This document shows, piece by piece, positions 1 through 9,701 of a DNA stretch of 64,000 nt. The translations under genes were made by a program, and so were the position numbers. The stretch lies in the NCBI GenBank assembly GCA_902515185.1, contig CABXTN010000001.1, forward strand, positions 47,442-111,441, read 5' to 3'. This stretch comes from an uncultured Pelagibacteraceae bacterium. GTDB taxonomy: Bacteria; Pseudomonadota; Alphaproteobacteria; Pelagibacterales; Pelagibacteraceae. Position 1 is the first letter of the stretch. Each line of letters opens with the position of its first letter. The notes under the pieces were generated by a model that ran no database searches, was not told the DNA's origin, and was given only the letters and a program-made list of their open reading frames with translations.

Positions 1-347
1 AAAGTATCCTCTTTTTCATTAGAGGAAAAGCTTTCCCATATTTCTATTTTTTCTAACATTGAATGAAATACATTAAGGTAATCCTTCATTTTTTTATTTA
101 TTGAAGCGTCACCATATCCAATTTCCCTTATACTTAATTCTAGTTGCTTAAATATATAATCATAAAGATCTTGCATTTTTTTTTTATCAATTTCACTTTT
201 ATAATTTTTAATAAAAAAACCCAAATGAAACAGTAAAATTGTGAGTCTATGTGAAAATGTATCATTTTTAGTAAAAATACTAAAAATATTTTTATTTCTA
301 GAGAAATAGACCAAATTGTTATAAATATTAATATATTCTTTGTTCAT
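1..347 (-). CDS. Ubiquinol-cytochrome c chaperone family protein, partial (3' end outside window)
   Basis: This reading frame is missing from the ORF track because it runs off the window. On the minus strand an ATG at 345-347 opens about 115 codons without a stop to position 1. The protein begins [18 protein letters not shown] and contains ELSIREIGYGDASINKKMK, which resembles the core of the Cbp3/UQCC1 family of cytochrome bc1 assembly chaperones (an LRE-G-GD segment followed by K and an amphipathic helix). In alphaproteobacteria this family is commonly encoded divergently from omlA, as here, which supports the call. Its start codon physically overlaps that of omlA. The family is known to assist cytochrome b maturation; the role here is inferred by homology. 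Confidence 0.75.
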   Translation of the reverse strand, partial: MNKEYINIYNNLVYFSRNKNIFSIFTKNDTFSHRLTILLFHLGFFIKNYKSEIDKKKMQDLYDYIFKQLELSIREIGYGDASINKKMKDYLNVFHSMLEKIEIWESFSSNEKEDT

Positions 348-804
348 GAAAAAACTTTTATTATTTATATTCATATTTATTTTAAGTTGTTCAACTAATA
401 AAGTAGTAAAACATCACGGGGTTCATTTTTTGGACAAAAAACATAAAAAGTTGGTAATAAACGACACTAATATTAATGACATAATCACATTACTTGGTGA
501 ACCATCTACAAAAAGCTCCTTCGATAATGATGTCTGGATTTATATAGAAAGAAAGATTTCAACAGGTTCTATATTTAAACTTGGCAAAGAGCAGCTAATA
601 GTTAATAACGTTTTAGTACTTGAACTAAATCAAATGGGACTACTCGCCTCCAAAGATTTCTATAACAAAGACACTATGAACAATATAAAATTTGTAGAAA
701 ATTCTACTGGATCTGTTTATAGCAAGAGATCTTTTGTTTATGATTTCTTATCTAGTATGAGACAAAAAATTAATGATCCTATGCGTAAAAAGGACAAAGA
801 TTAA
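346..804 (+). CDS. omlA: Outer membrane assembly lipoprotein, SmpA/OmlA (BamE) family
   Basis: Small lipoprotein of about 152 residues, a likely accessory subunit of the BAM complex that inserts beta-barrel proteins in the outer membrane. The ORF track starts at a TTG at 340, but the ATG at 346 is the better start: it gives [15 protein letters not shown], a short lipoprotein signal with a lipobox ending at Cys15. The mature part carries the SmpA/OmlA pattern [21 protein letters not shown]-like, cut here for length, in which a G-x-P-S-T turn is followed by an F-D-x-x-x-W strand. The gene is wedged between two antisense neighbours: its ATG overlaps the divergent chaperone start and its TAA overlaps the hppA stop. 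Confidence 0.88.
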   Translation: MKKLLLFIFIFILSCSTNKVVKHHGVHFLDKKHKKLVINDTNINDIITLLGEPSTKSSFDNDVWIYIERKISTGSIFKLGKEQLIVNNVLVLELNQMGLLASKDFYNKDTMNNIKFVENSTGSVYSKRSFVYDFLSSMRQKINDPMRKKDKD

Positions 805-2906
805 CCTGCTATAACTGCCAGTAACAATAGTGCAACAATATTAGTAATTTTTATCATTGGGTTTACAGCTGGTCCCGCAGTATCTTTGTATGGATCGCCA
901 ACAGTATCACCTGTGACAGCAGCTTTGTGCGCTTCAGATCCTTTACCACCATGATTACCATCCTCAATATACTTTTTGGCATTATCCCAAGCTCCACCAC
1001 CAGCTGTCATTGATACAGCAACAAATAAGCCAGTAATAATTACACCAAGAAGCATAGCTCCAACAGATGCTAGTGCTGCTACTTGACCACCGATTGAATA
1101 TATAATGAAGTATAAAACTATAGGTGATAAAACAGGCAACAATGAGGGTATTATCATTTCTTTAATTGCTGCTACAGTTAATAAATCAACTAATTTAGCA
1201 TAATCAGGTTTTTGTTTTCTTTTCATTATTCCAGGAAATTTTTTAAATTGTCGTCTAACTTCAATAACTACTGCTCCACCTGCCCTACCAACTGCTTGCA
1301 TGCCCATAGAGCCAAATAAATATGGAAGCATACCTCCAATTAGCAAACCAACAACAACATAAGGATTTGATAAGTCAAATGTAACTACTATACCTTCTAA
1401 ATTAGAGCCTACCTCCTTAGAAAAATGTTTTATGTCTTCTGTGTAAGCCGCGAAAAGAACAAGAGCACCTAATCCCGCTGAACCTATTGCATAGCCTTTT
1501 GTTACAGCTTTAGTTGTATTGCCTACTGCATCTAATGCGTCTGTTGTTTTTCTAACATTGTTAGGAAGTTTTGACATTTCAGCGATACCTCCGGCGTTAT
1601 CAGTGACTGGACCATAAGCATCTAATGCTACAACCATTCCAGCTAAAGCCAACATTGTTGTCACAGCAATGGCAATTCCAAATAAGCCAGCGATATAATT
1701 TGTTAATAATATACCGGCTACAATAATTAAAGCAGGTATTGCTGTTGCTTCTAAAGAAACAGCTAAACCTTGAATCACATTAGTTCCATGACCCGTTGTT
1801 GAAGACATAGCAACACTTCTTACAGGTCTATAATTAGTCCCAGTATAATATTCTGTAACCCAAATAAGTAAACCTGTAATAACAAGTCCTATCACTCCAC
1901 AATAATAGAGACTTTTGCCGTTAAAAAGAGTTCCGTTTACATTAAACTCAGTTGCAAAACCTATAACGTAATCAGTCAAAGGATATAATAATATTAATGA
2001 TGAAATTGCTGTTGCAACAAAACCTTTATATAATGCAGCCATTATATTCTTGCTGTTCCCTAGTCTTACAAAAAAAGTACCTAGTATAGATGTTAAAATA
2101 CAAACCCCACCAATTGTTAAAGGGTAAATCATCATAGTTAGATCATTAACAAAAAATATTGAAGAAAGAACCATTGTGGCAACTATAGTTACTGCGTATG
2201 TTTCAAACAAGTCTGCAGCCATACCAGCACAATCTCCCACATTGTCTCCAACATTATCTGCTATAACAGCAGGATTACGTGGATCATCTTCTGGTATTCC
2301 AGCCTCAACTTTTCCAACTAAATCAGCACCAACGTCAGCACCCTTGGTAAAAATACCTCCACCAAGTCTTGCAAAAATTGAAATTAAAGACGCACCGAAA
2401 CCTAAGGCTACTAAAGCATTCACAATCTCTCTCTCGTCAATACCAAATTTAAGTAATAAATAATAATATACAGCTATTGATAAAAGTGCTAAACCAGCAA
2501 CAAGCATACCTGTAACAGCACCAGATTTGAATGCCACTGATAGGCCTTGTGATAATCCTTTTCGAGAAGCTTCTGCTGTTCTTACATTAGCTTCTACAGA
2601 TACAAGCATACCAACATAACCTGCTATTCCAGAGAGTGCCGCTCCAATTAAATAACCTAAGCCTACTAAAATACTAAAAGCGTAACTAATAATAACTAGA
2701 ACAACAACACCTACAATCGCTATTGTTTTATATTGTCGATTTAAATAAGCCTTAGCACCAATTTGAATTGCAGATGCAATTTCTCTCATTTTATCATTTC
2801 CAGAACTAGCATTTAAAATTTGTTTTCCAGTAAAGTAACCATAAACTATTGAAAGTAAGCCTGCTAAAATTGTGTATGATAAAATTGTTTCTACTGATGC
2901 ATTCAT
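801..2906 (-). CDS. hppA: Proton-translocating membrane pyrophosphatase
   Basis: Integral membrane H+-PPase of 701 residues (family usually 660-770) with about 16 hydrophobic segments. It couples hydrolysis of pyrophosphate to proton pumping across the inner membrane. The substrate site is clear: [20 protein letters not shown] followed by two DNVGDN/DCAG acidic motifs, and a C-terminal [15 protein letters not shown]. The motif [10 protein letters not shown] carries Lys where K+-dependent enzymes have Ala, which predicts the K+-independent subclass. The gene follows thiL after about 79 bases of non-coding DNA, so it may have its own promoter there, although I saw no strong -35/-10 pair. Its stop codon overlaps the omlA stop. 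Confidence 0.98.
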   Translation of the reverse strand: MNASVETILSYTILAGLLSIVYGYFTGKQILNASSGNDKMREIASAIQIGAKAYLNRQYKTIAIVGVVVLVIISYAFSILVGLGYLIGAALSGIAGYVGMLVSVEANVRTAEASRKGLSQGLSVAFKSGAVTGMLVAGLALLSIAVYYYLLLKFGIDEREIVNALVALGFGASLISIFARLGGGIFTKGADVGADLVGKVEAGIPEDDPRNPAVIADNVGDNVGDCAGMAADLFETYAVTIVATMVLSSIFFVNDLTMMIYPLTIGGVCILTSILGTFFVRLGNSKNIMAALYKGFVATAISSLILLYPLTDYVIGFATEFNVNGTLFNGKSLYYCGVIGLVITGLLIWVTEYYTGTNYRPVRSVAMSSTTGHGTNVIQGLAVSLEATAIPALIIVAGILLTNYIAGLFGIAIAVTTMLALAGMVVALDAYGPVTDNAGGIAEMSKLPNNVRKTTDALDAVGNTTKAVTKGYAIGSAGLGALVLFAAYTEDIKHFSKEVGSNLEGIVVTFDLSNPYVVVGLLIGGMLPYLFGSMGMQAVGRAGGAVVIEVRRQFKKFPGIMKRKQKPDYAKLVDLLTVAAIKEMIIPSLLPVLSPIVLYFIIYSIGGQVAALASVGAMLLGVIITGLFVAVSMTAGGGAWDNAKKYIEDGNHGGKGSEAHKAAVTGDTVGDPYKDTAGPAVNPMIKITNIVALLLLAVIAG

Positions 2907-2985
2907 TATAAATTCCTAGGTTAATTAGTTATTATTAAAAATCGCACAATACAAAAAAGCATATAAAAGGCAATGTTTAACTTGA

Positions 2986-3942
2986 TTAAAAATTATGAAA
3001 ATATCCTTTATTTTTGAGGAATATTTGCCTTCTACTGTCGTCTAAAATTATAGACCTATCTTTGCCCTTAAGGATTTTCCCAATTTTTGTTATTCGAATC
3101 TTGTTCTTAACTGAATAGTTACTTATTACTTTTTCTTTCGATTTTGGAGCTGTAAATAATATCTGATAATCATCGCCCTTCGATATAAAATCAATTTTTT
3201 TTAATTTTTTTATAGCTATTAATTTCATTAAAAAATTCGATATAGGTATATTCCTTAATGAAATTTTATATGAATGGTTCTGATTGTTAATTAATTTATC
3301 TAAATCTGCAAAGAGGCCATCGGATATATCAATTGAGGATGAAGCAAAACTAGATAGTTTTTTTATTAATTTAAATTGTATATCAGGTGTATAATAGCTA
3401 TTGACAAAATAATTACTAATATTTTTATTAATCTTAAGTTTATTTTTTAAAAGACATAGTCCTACATAGCTATCGCCAATATTTCCAGTAACATATATAT
3501 CATCGTTGACATTCGACTTATTACGAAAAACTATTTTGTTTGAATAACCAAGTGAAGTAATAGAGAAAGTTAAATTTTTAGATTTAACAGTATCACCTCC
3601 TCCAACAAGAATCTTGTAAGTACTTTGTTCTTTTTTGATCGAATTATATATTTTCTTTAGATTTTTTTTAGAAAAATGTTTCTTATTACCAGACGCGCAA
3701 ATAAAAATAAATTTAGGGTTAACTCCTTTACATACAATGTCTGAAATAGAAGATCTAATGATTTTTCTTATAACCAAATCAGGTTTCTTAAAATTTAGAA
3801 AGTGAATTTTTTCAACATAAGTATCGACAGATAATACTAACTTATTACTTTTATCAAAAAAAACATCATCATTAAGATTTAATGAGGATTTATTATTATT
3901 TAACTTGCTAAAATATTTATTAATTATATCGAACTCATTCAT
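2986..3942 (-). CDS. thiL: Thiamine-monophosphate kinase
   Basis: ThiL phosphorylates thiamine monophosphate to the active cofactor thiamine diphosphate in the cytoplasm. The 318-residue length is normal. Family signatures are an early NLNDDVFF metal/ATP segment, VGGGDTVKS in the middle, SIDISDGLFADLDKL, and GDDYQILFTAP near the C terminus. It overlaps the end of nusB by 8 bases, the usual alphaproteobacterial nusB-thiL arrangement, and is the last gene of the rib-nusB-thiL run. Cultured SAR11 strains are known to need the HMP precursor of thiamine, and a retained ThiL would fit using such precursors; no other thiamine gene is in this window. Confidence 0.95.
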   Translation of the reverse strand: MNEFDIINKYFSKLNNNKSSLNLNDDVFFDKSNKLVLSVDTYVEKIHFLNFKKPDLVIRKIIRSSISDIVCKGVNPKFIFICASGNKKHFSKKNLKKIYNSIKKEQSTYKILVGGGDTVKSKNLTFSITSLGYSNKIVFRNKSNVNDDIYVTGNIGDSYVGLCLLKNKLKINKNISNYFVNSYYTPDIQFKLIKKLSSFASSSIDISDGLFADLDKLINNQNHSYKISLRNIPISNFLMKLIAIKKLKKIDFISKGDDYQILFTAPKSKEKVISNYSVKNKIRITKIGKILKGKDRSIILDDSRRQIFLKNKGYFHNF

Positions 3943-4336
3943 TGATAGTTCTGATTTTTTTGGAAATTTTATCTAATAAAGCATTTAAATATTTGGTTTG
4001 TGGATCATCCAAAAAAAAATTTGAAGCGTTTAAGTATTCTTTAATAATTATTTTTCTTGGTGTTTTTGGCATATACATAAATTCATATACAGCACTTTTA
4101 ATAATTGTTTGGAATACTTTATCTACTTTTCTCAGATCAGTATTTTCAAGTGAATGATTAATTTCTTCAAAAAGTACTTCTTGCCTTTCTACTGCTCCTA
4201 AAACAACGTCTTTTATAAATTTTTTAAATCTATGTTTAGGAAATATAATTTCTTCATCTTTATTAAATAATTTACCATATAATTTTTGAATAATAATAAC
4301 TCTGGGGTTATTTTTTGGTGAAAAAAAAACTTTCAT
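3935..4336 (-). CDS. nusB: Transcription antitermination factor NusB
   Basis: All-helical RNA-binding factor of 133 residues that, with S10 (NusE), binds boxA RNA during rRNA antitermination. The C-terminal half has the family pattern: an IIKSAVYEFMYM helix, then P-x-x-IIIKEYLNASNFF, then YLNALLDKI. It is somewhat shorter at the N terminus than E. coli NusB. The ATG overlaps the ribH stop as ATGA, and the 3' end overlaps thiL by 8 bases, so translation is probably coupled along the operon. Confidence 0.94.
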   Translation of the reverse strand: MKVFFSPKNNPRVIIIQKLYGKLFNKDEEIIFPKHRFKKFIKDVVLGAVERQEVLFEEINHSLENTDLRKVDKVFQTIIKSAVYEFMYMPKTPRKIIIKEYLNASNFFLDDPQTKYLNALLDKISKKIRTINE

Positions 4337-4725
4337 TTCTTTTGTGATAAAATAGATATAACAGCTAGAGCAGCTTCTTTACCTTTTTGACCTCTAGCAT
4401 TTGCTTGATCTTTATTAAGGCAAGTTATTATCCCGTTTCCGACGGGTTTTTTAGTATCGATACTAACTTTCATTATTGCATCTGTAGCTGATGAAGAGAT
4501 AAAATCAAAATGAGGTGTTTCACCTTTTATTACACAACCAAGCGCAATAGCTCCATCATATTTTTTTATATTTTTAATTATTGTAACTGGAATTTCAAAA
4601 ACACCCGGGACTTCTATAATTTTTACTTTTGAGAGTTTTTTAAGTTCGTTCAAAGACGAATTTAAAAGTTCTTTAGAAATATCTTTATAATAATTTGCTA
4701 CAACAATTAATATTTTTTTTTTCAT
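4333..4725 (-). CDS. ribH: 6,7-dimethyl-8-ribityllumazine synthase
   Basis: Lumazine synthase condenses the RibD-pathway pyrimidine with 3,4-dihydroxy-2-butanone 4-phosphate, the penultimate step of riboflavin synthesis. At 130 residues it is at the short end of the family (about 140-160), with the N-terminal strand trimmed. Motifs present are the ribityl-binding VPGVFEIP, then ALGCVIKGETPHFDFI with the catalytic His, and KPVGNGIIT. It is joined by ATGA overlaps to ribBA upstream and nusB downstream. Confidence 0.96.
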   Translation of the reverse strand: MKKKILIVVANYYKDISKELLNSSLNELKKLSKVKIIEVPGVFEIPVTIIKNIKKYDGAIALGCVIKGETPHFDFISSSATDAIMKVSIDTKKPVGNGIITCLNKDQANARGQKGKEAALAVISILSQKK

Positions 4726-5828
4726 TTTAAAATTTCCTGCTTTGTTATCTTGATACCATAACCTTCAAGACCAACAACCTTCTTTCTGGATTTTGTTACC
4801 AATACCATATTCTTTATATGAAGTGACTTAATAATTTGAGCACCAATCCCATAGTTTTTTATCAGTTTATCCTGACCTTTTTTATAGAAATCATCACTTT
4901 TATACTGTCTTAATGTTTGAGTAACAGATTTTAAATTTGGATCTCTTATAAAAATTAATACACAATTTGAAAATTTTTCAAAATATTTAATTGTTCTATT
5001 AAATGAATTTGGAATATTTTGATTAATTAAATAATTCTCTACAACATTAGAGGAAATTACTCTCAATCTAGGGGTGATTTTTTTTGTTAAGTTTCCTTTA
5101 ATTAAAGCAAAATGTTCAGAACCATCTATTATATTTTCAAAGATTTTAATTTTGTAGGATTGATTGCCAACAATAATTTTGGATGTTTTTTTTAATTTGA
5201 TAAGTTTTTCTTTCTTAAGTCTATAAGCAATTAGATCCTCAATTTTAGCAATCATAAGTTTATGTTTATCCGCAAATTTAAAAAGATCTTGACCTTTAGC
5301 CATAGTACCGTCTTCATTCATTATTTCACATATAACTGCTGAAGGATTTTTTTTTGCTAGTTTTGAAATATCAATTGATGCCTCCGTATGTCCAGCTCTT
5401 ACTAAAACCCCACCCTCTTTAGCAATTATTGGGAAAACATGTCCGGGGGAAACTATATCATTTTTTTTTACATTTCTTTTTGTCGCAATTCTAATTGTAC
5501 GCGCTCTATCTTTCGCTGAAATACCTGTGGTTATGCCTTTCTTTGCTTCTATTGAAATTGTAAATGCAGTTTGGTTTCTTGATTGATTAATTGGTGCCAT
5601 ATAATTTAAATTCAATTTTTTGGCCTGCGCATTATTTAATGTTAGACAAATTAATCCCCTACCATTTTTTGCCATGAAGTTTATTTTTTTTTGATCAACA
5701 TCTGAAGCACAAAAAACGAGATCTCCTTCATTTTCACGGTTTTCGTCATCAACTAAAATATACATACCACCTCTTTTAGCTATACGAACTATAGATTCAA
5801 TTTTTGAGTATCTAATTTTTTTTAACAT
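4722..5828 (-). CDS. ribB: DHBP synthase fused to a degenerate GTP cyclohydrolase II-like domain (RibBX-type)
   Basis: Two domains in 368 residues. Residues 1-205 are a complete 3,4-dihydroxy-2-butanone 4-phosphate synthase: DDENRENEGDL metal site, SPGHVFPI, RAGHTEASIDI and the terminal acidic EIMNEDGTMA. Residues 210-368 align with GTP cyclohydrolase II, as shown by the end YGIGAQIIKSLH and KVVGLEGYG, but the zinc cysteines of the normal C-x10-CDCG region and the QEGRGIGL motif are absent (the region reads RVISSNVVENYLINQ and RDPNLKSVTQTLRQY). I infer that only the RibB half is catalytic and that GTP cyclohydrolase II activity must come from elsewhere. It overlaps ribE by 17 bases and ribH by 4. 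Confidence 0.92.
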   Translation of the reverse strand: MLKKIRYSKIESIVRIAKRGGMYILVDDENRENEGDLVFCASDVDQKKINFMAKNGRGLICLTLNNAQAKKLNLNYMAPINQSRNQTAFTISIEAKKGITTGISAKDRARTIRIATKRNVKKNDIVSPGHVFPIIAKEGGVLVRAGHTEASIDISKLAKKNPSAVICEIMNEDGTMAKGQDLFKFADKHKLMIAKIEDLIAYRLKKEKLIKLKKTSKIIVGNQSYKIKIFENIIDGSEHFALIKGNLTKKITPRLRVISSNVVENYLINQNIPNSFNRTIKYFEKFSNCVLIFIRDPNLKSVTQTLRQYKSDDFYKKGQDKLIKNYGIGAQIIKSLHIKNMVLVTKSRKKVVGLEGYGIKITKQEILK

Positions 5829-6402
5829 ACCTCTTTACATATTTTGATAAAATATCTATTTCAATATTAACTTTATCCTTTATTTTAAGTTTACTTAAAT
5901 TTGTAAGTTTTAATGTGTGTGGTATCACCCATATTTGAAAACCTTTTTTGGTTACTTTTGATATTGTGAGAGAAACTCCATTAATTAATATTGAGGCTTT
6001 TTCAATTAAATCCTTTTTAAACTTATTTTGTATGCCTATATCAAATACGATTGATTTTTGTGATTTAACAATACTATTAACAACACCAACTGTATCTACA
6101 TGTCCTTGACATATATGACCTGATATATTTTGACCATATTTCATAGGCAATTCAAGATTTATAATATCATTTTTTTTTATATCACTAAACTTTGATCTTT
6201 TAATTGTCTCATTAGATAAATAAAATTCTTTAATATTTTTTTTTATAGAAACTAAAGTTAAGCAAACACCGTCACAAGATATAGATATACCTAAGTCCTT
6301 TTTATTTACTTTAATTGATGACTTAACAAAAAGATTAAGACCTTTACTGTACTTTACAATATTTTGAACTACTCCTTTATTAAATATAATTCCATTAAAC
6401 AT
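5812..6402 (-). CDS. ribE: Riboflavin synthase, alpha subunit
   Basis: Dismutates two lumazine molecules to riboflavin and the pyrimidine precursor. The 196 residues contain the two lumazine-binding repeats: the first starts MFNGIIFNKGVVQNI and includes SCDGVCLTLVSI, the second starts GHICQGHVDTVGVV and includes INGVSLTISKV. The C-terminal helix after the second repeat is present, so the protein looks complete. It lies 2 bases after ribD and overlaps ribBA by 17 bases. Confidence 0.96.
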   Translation of the reverse strand: MFNGIIFNKGVVQNIVKYSKGLNLFVKSSIKVNKKDLGISISCDGVCLTLVSIKKNIKEFYLSNETIKRSKFSDIKKNDIINLELPMKYGQNISGHICQGHVDTVGVVNSIVKSQKSIVFDIGIQNKFKKDLIEKASILINGVSLTISKVTKKGFQIWVIPHTLKLTNLSKLKIKDKVNIEIDILSKYVKRYVKKN

Positions 6403-6404
6403 AA

Positions 6405-7508
6405 TTAAATAAACTTAATAATTTTATCTTTATTAGAGAAAGTGTCTAATACTTTTTTACTTTTAAATTTTTTACCAAGAGTAACCAAAATATTTGAAAT
6501 TTTAATTAATCCACTAGATTTTAAGGTTTTGTTACTTTTAAATAAATAAAACTGATTAAAATAATTTTTATCTAAAAATAATTTTGTAAGTGATCTTCCA
6601 CCTTCAACTAATAAATTATAAACATTTTTCTTATAAATAGTCTTAAGAATTTTTAGGAGACTTAGCGAACCATCATTATCAAGTGAAATTTTCATAAGGT
6701 TTACACCCATTTTTTTCAGATGTTTAATTTTTTTAGCCTCAGTAGAACCATGAAAAATATAAGTATTTTTTCGGTTTACAGAATTTATTACATGCTTGGA
6801 GTGTTTAATACTTAGATTTTTATCTATAATAAAAATTTTAGGTGAGTATTTCTCTAAACCATTTAATCTGCAATTTAACTTTGGATTATCTTCATTTATA
6901 GTTTTATGGGAAATTAAAATTCCATCATTTTTATATCTAAGTAAATGGCCAACATTTAGTGATGTATCATCAGATATATATCTTTTTTTTTTAGATTTAA
7001 TATAATTATCTTTAGAACAAGCAATTTTACCTGTTATGTAAGGTAATTTGTATTTTCGGTTAAAAATATAACTTTTATAAAATTTATTAACTTCATTTTT
7101 AAGAATTCCTTTTTTAACTAAGATACCTTTATTTTTTAGAATTTTATGTGCTTGCTTTGAAGTTCTATGATCAATATCAGTAATTGAAAAAATTACTTTT
7201 TTTATTTTTGACTTAATTAATAAACTTGAGCAAGGATTTGTTTTACCTTTATGTGTGCAAGGTTCCATTGTTATATAGGCAGTTGAGCCATTTGGACTAA
7301 CAACAGAATTTTTTACTGCATTATATTCAGCATGAGGGCGACCATTTATGGATGTCACGCCTGTTGATATAATTTGATTGTTTTTAACTAGCACACAACC
7401 AACAGAGGGATTTTCCTTAGTTAATCCATGGTTTTCTTTTGCTAGCGCTAAAGCTAAACCCATATAATAATTGTCAGAAGTAATTATATTATCTTTTTTT
7501 GAAGACAT
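6405..7508 (-). CDS. ribD: Bifunctional riboflavin deaminase/reductase
   Basis: Catalyses deamination and then side-chain reduction of the GTP-derived pyrimidine in riboflavin synthesis. The N-terminal deaminase carries the zinc site as HAEYNAV and [15 protein letters not shown]. The C-terminal reductase (about residue 150 on) starts [13 protein letters not shown] and ends with [13 protein letters not shown]. Length 367 is normal. The annotated ATG overlaps the 3' end of nrdR by 20 bases; a second ATG at residue 16 ([13 protein letters not shown]) would still precede the deaminase motif and remove the overlap, so the true start is uncertain. Confidence 0.95.
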   Translation of the reverse strand: MSSKKDNIITSDNYYMGLALALAKENHGLTKENPSVGCVLVKNNQIISTGVTSINGRPHAEYNAVKNSVVSPNGSTAYITMEPCTHKGKTNPCSSLLIKSKIKKVIFSITDIDHRTSKQAHKILKNKGILVKKGILKNEVNKFYKSYIFNRKYKLPYITGKIACSKDNYIKSKKKRYISDDTSLNVGHLLRYKNDGILISHKTINEDNPKLNCRLNGLEKYSPKIFIIDKNLSIKHSKHVINSVNRKNTYIFHGSTEAKKIKHLKKMGVNLMKISLDNDGSLSLLKILKTIYKKNVYNLLVEGGRSLTKLFLDKNYFNQFYLFKSNKTLKSSGLIKISNILVTLGKKFKSKKVLDTFSNKDKIIKFI

Positions 7509-7947
7509 CTATTTTGTCAACAAACTGTATGAAATCTTTTTCTTCTCTAAAGTTTCTATAAACTGATGCAAAGCGCACATAAGCAACTGGATCTAAGTCC
7601 TTTAATCCATCCATAACCATAGTTCCTATAGTATTTGATGCAATTTCATTTTGACCAAGCTCTTCTAAAGAACGAGATATTTTAGTTATAAATTTCTCAA
7701 CTGTGTCAGTATCAATAGGTCTTTTTTTTAAAGCAATATAAATTGACTTAGATAATTTATCTCTATCAAATGTAGATTTTCTTCCATTTTTTTTAACAAC
7801 CATTAACTCTCTAAATTGCACTCTTTCAAATGTTGTGAACCTTTCTCCGCATGAACAAAGTCTTCTTCTTCTAATAGCTGTACCATCTTCAGTTGGCCTA
7901 GAGTCAACTACTGAGGTTTCACCCCTTTTACAAATTGAACATATCAT
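7489..7947 (-). CDS. nrdR: Transcriptional repressor NrdR
   Basis: Nucleotide-sensing repressor of ribonucleotide reductase genes, 152 residues. An N-terminal zinc ribbon is followed by an ATP-cone ([16 protein letters not shown] to the [10 protein letters not shown] end). The first zinc knuckle is CSIC, as usual, but the second reads [16 protein letters not shown]. Family members have C-x-x-C there, so one residue appears deleted, giving C-x-C. The codons (TGT TCA TGC) are plainly in frame. The position between glyA and ribD is the common alphaproteobacterial one. No ribonucleotide reductase gene lies in the window. Confidence 0.96.
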   Translation of the reverse strand: MICSICKRGETSVVDSRPTEDGTAIRRRRLCSCGERFTTFERVQFRELMVVKKNGRKSTFDRDKLSKSIYIALKKRPIDTDTVEKFITKISRSLEELGQNEIASNTIGTMVMDGLKDLDPVAYVRFASVYRNFREEKDFIQFVDKIDVFKKR

Positions 7948-7956
7948 TTAAATTTT

Positions 7957-9267
7957 TTAACCTAAGTGTTTATAAATTGGAAATTTTGAACATAGCTCAA
8001 TAACTTCCTGTCTTACTTCATTTTCCACTTTGCTATTATCTTCTGGATTGGATGATAGACCTTTAATTACCTTGGTAATTAGTTGTCCTACAACTTCAAA
8101 TTCTTTTAATCCAAACCCACGTGTAGTAGCTGCTTGCGATCCTAGTCTTATACCTGAAGTAATCATAGGACTTTCTGTATCAAAAGGTATTCCATTTTTG
8201 TTACATGTAATGTTTGCTCTACACAAACTTTCAGAAGCTAAATTTCCTTTTACATTAAAAGGTCTTAAATCAACTAACATTAAATGAGTATCAGTTCCTC
8301 CAGAATAAATCTTAAAACCATTATTTTTTAATGTTTCAGCTAAAATTTTTGCGTTAGATAATACTGATTTAATATAAACTTTAAAATCTGGTCTTAATGC
8401 TTCCAGAAATCCAGCTGCTTTAGCAGCTATAACATGCATTAAAGGTCCGCCTTGATAACCAGGAAATACGGCAGTATTAAATTTTTTTGAAAGATCTTCA
8501 TGGTTAGTTAAAATAATTCCACCTCTTGCACTTCTGAAAACTTTATGTGTAGTAGATGTAACAACATGAGCATAATCACAAGGGTTAGGATATCCTTTGC
8601 CTGCTACTAAACCAGAAAAGTGTGCCATATCAACCATTAAGTACGCACCAACTTTGTCTGCAATTTCTCTAAATCTTTTAAAATCAATAACTCTCGAGTA
8701 AGCACTACCACCAGCTATAATCAGTTTTGGTTTGTGTTCCAAAGCTAATTTTTCAACGTTATCGTAATCTATTAGTTCAGATTTTTTATCTACATCATAA
8801 CCAATTGCATTAAACCATTTTCCTGACATAGAAATTTTTAAACCATGTGTAATATGACCACCAGAGTTTAAACTCATTCCCAAAAAGGTATCACCTGGTT
8901 TTAATAATGCTAAAAAAACAGCACCATTTGCTTGAGCTCCAGAGTGAGGTTGTGCATTTGCAAATTTACAATTAAATAATTTTTTTAATCTTTCGATTGC
9001 TAGATTCTCAGCAACATCAACATGCTCACATCCATTGTAATATCTTTTACCTGGATATCCTTCTGCGTATTTATTTGTTAAAACAGAGCCTTGAGCTTCT
9101 AACACAGCCTGTGAAACAATATTTTCTGATGCAATTAATTCTATATGCTGTTGTTGTCTTCTTAACTCATCGTTGATTGCTTTGTAAAGATCTGGGTCAG
9201 TTTTCGACAAACTATCTTCAAAAAAACCCTTGTATTGATCATTTATATATTTATTTTCACTAGACAT
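7957..9267 (-). CDS. glyA: Serine hydroxymethyltransferase
   Basis: PLP enzyme interconverting serine and glycine with transfer of a one-carbon unit to or from tetrahydrofolate. The 436 residues are full length: [20 protein letters not shown] and [18 protein letters not shown] at the N terminus, and the PLP lysine in [14 protein letters not shown]. It follows rpiB by 7 bases and precedes nrdR by 9. Methylene-THF and glycine link it metabolically to the sarcosine oxidase operon at 21-26 kb, whose products are the same. Confidence 0.98.
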   Translation of the reverse strand: MSSENKYINDQYKGFFEDSLSKTDPDLYKAINDELRRQQQHIELIASENIVSQAVLEAQGSVLTNKYAEGYPGKRYYNGCEHVDVAENLAIERLKKLFNCKFANAQPHSGAQANGAVFLALLKPGDTFLGMSLNSGGHITHGLKISMSGKWFNAIGYDVDKKSELIDYDNVEKLALEHKPKLIIAGGSAYSRVIDFKRFREIADKVGAYLMVDMAHFSGLVAGKGYPNPCDYAHVVTSTTHKVFRSARGGIILTNHEDLSKKFNTAVFPGYQGGPLMHVIAAKAAGFLEALRPDFKVYIKSVLSNAKILAETLKNNGFKIYSGGTDTHLMLVDLRPFNVKGNLASESLCRANITCNKNGIPFDTESPMITSGIRLGSQAATTRGFGLKEFEVVGQLITKVIKGLSSNPEDNSKVENEVRQEVIELCSKFPIYKHLG

Positions 9268-9274
9268 AATATCC

Positions 9275-9700
9275 TCAAATTTTATTTACTCTTCTTTGGT
9301 GTCTTCCACCATCAAATTTTGTTTTTAAAAAAGTATTAATAAACAATAAAGCATTTTTTCTGGATATCAACCTTGATCCTAAGCTAATAATGTTAGCGTT
9401 ATTATGCATTCTTGATAATTTCGTAGATTTTAGACTGTAGCATTGCGCCGCTCTTATTTTTTTATGCTTATTTGCTGTAATATTCATACCTGTACCGGAT
9501 CCACAAATGAGAATACCTATATTATTTGAACTTTTAGAAACATATCTAGAAAGTTTATGTGCATAAAATGGATAGTCTACAGATACACTATTATTTGGAC
9601 CTAGATCAGTAAGTTTTATTTTTTTTTTAATAAATCTTTTTTTAATAAACTCCTTTAATGAAAAACCTGCGTGATCTGAGGATATGAAAATTTTTTTCAA
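9275..9700 (-). CDS. rpiB: Ribose-5-phosphate isomerase B
   Basis: RpiB interconverts ribose 5-phosphate and ribulose 5-phosphate, the latter being a precursor for the RibB reaction encoded downstream. The 141-residue protein has [14 protein letters not shown] at the N terminus, the active-site loop [16 protein letters not shown] with the catalytic Cys, and [12 protein letters not shown]. It is separated by 1 base from the oxygenase-like gene and 7 bases from glyA, so it is probably co-transcribed. Confidence 0.95.
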   Translation of the reverse strand: MKKIFISSDHAGFSLKEFIKKRFIKKKIKLTDLGPNNSVSVDYPFYAHKLSRYVSKSSNNIGILICGSGTGMNITANKHKKIRAAQCYSLKSTKLSRMHNNANIISLGSRLISRKNALLFINTFLKTKFDGGRHQRRVNKI

Positions 9701-9701
9701 A

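Noticed and set aside
2176-2463. Plus-strand ORF of 95 residues inside hppA
   Set aside because: Lies wholly antisense to the conserved H+-PPase substrate motifs; its Ser/Pro-rich composition is what a complementary frame of this gene yields.
5450-5470. Long poly-A/poly-T runs as possible slippage sites
   Set aside because: Such homopolymers are frequent across the whole AT-rich window and none coincides with a visible frameshift between gene halves.
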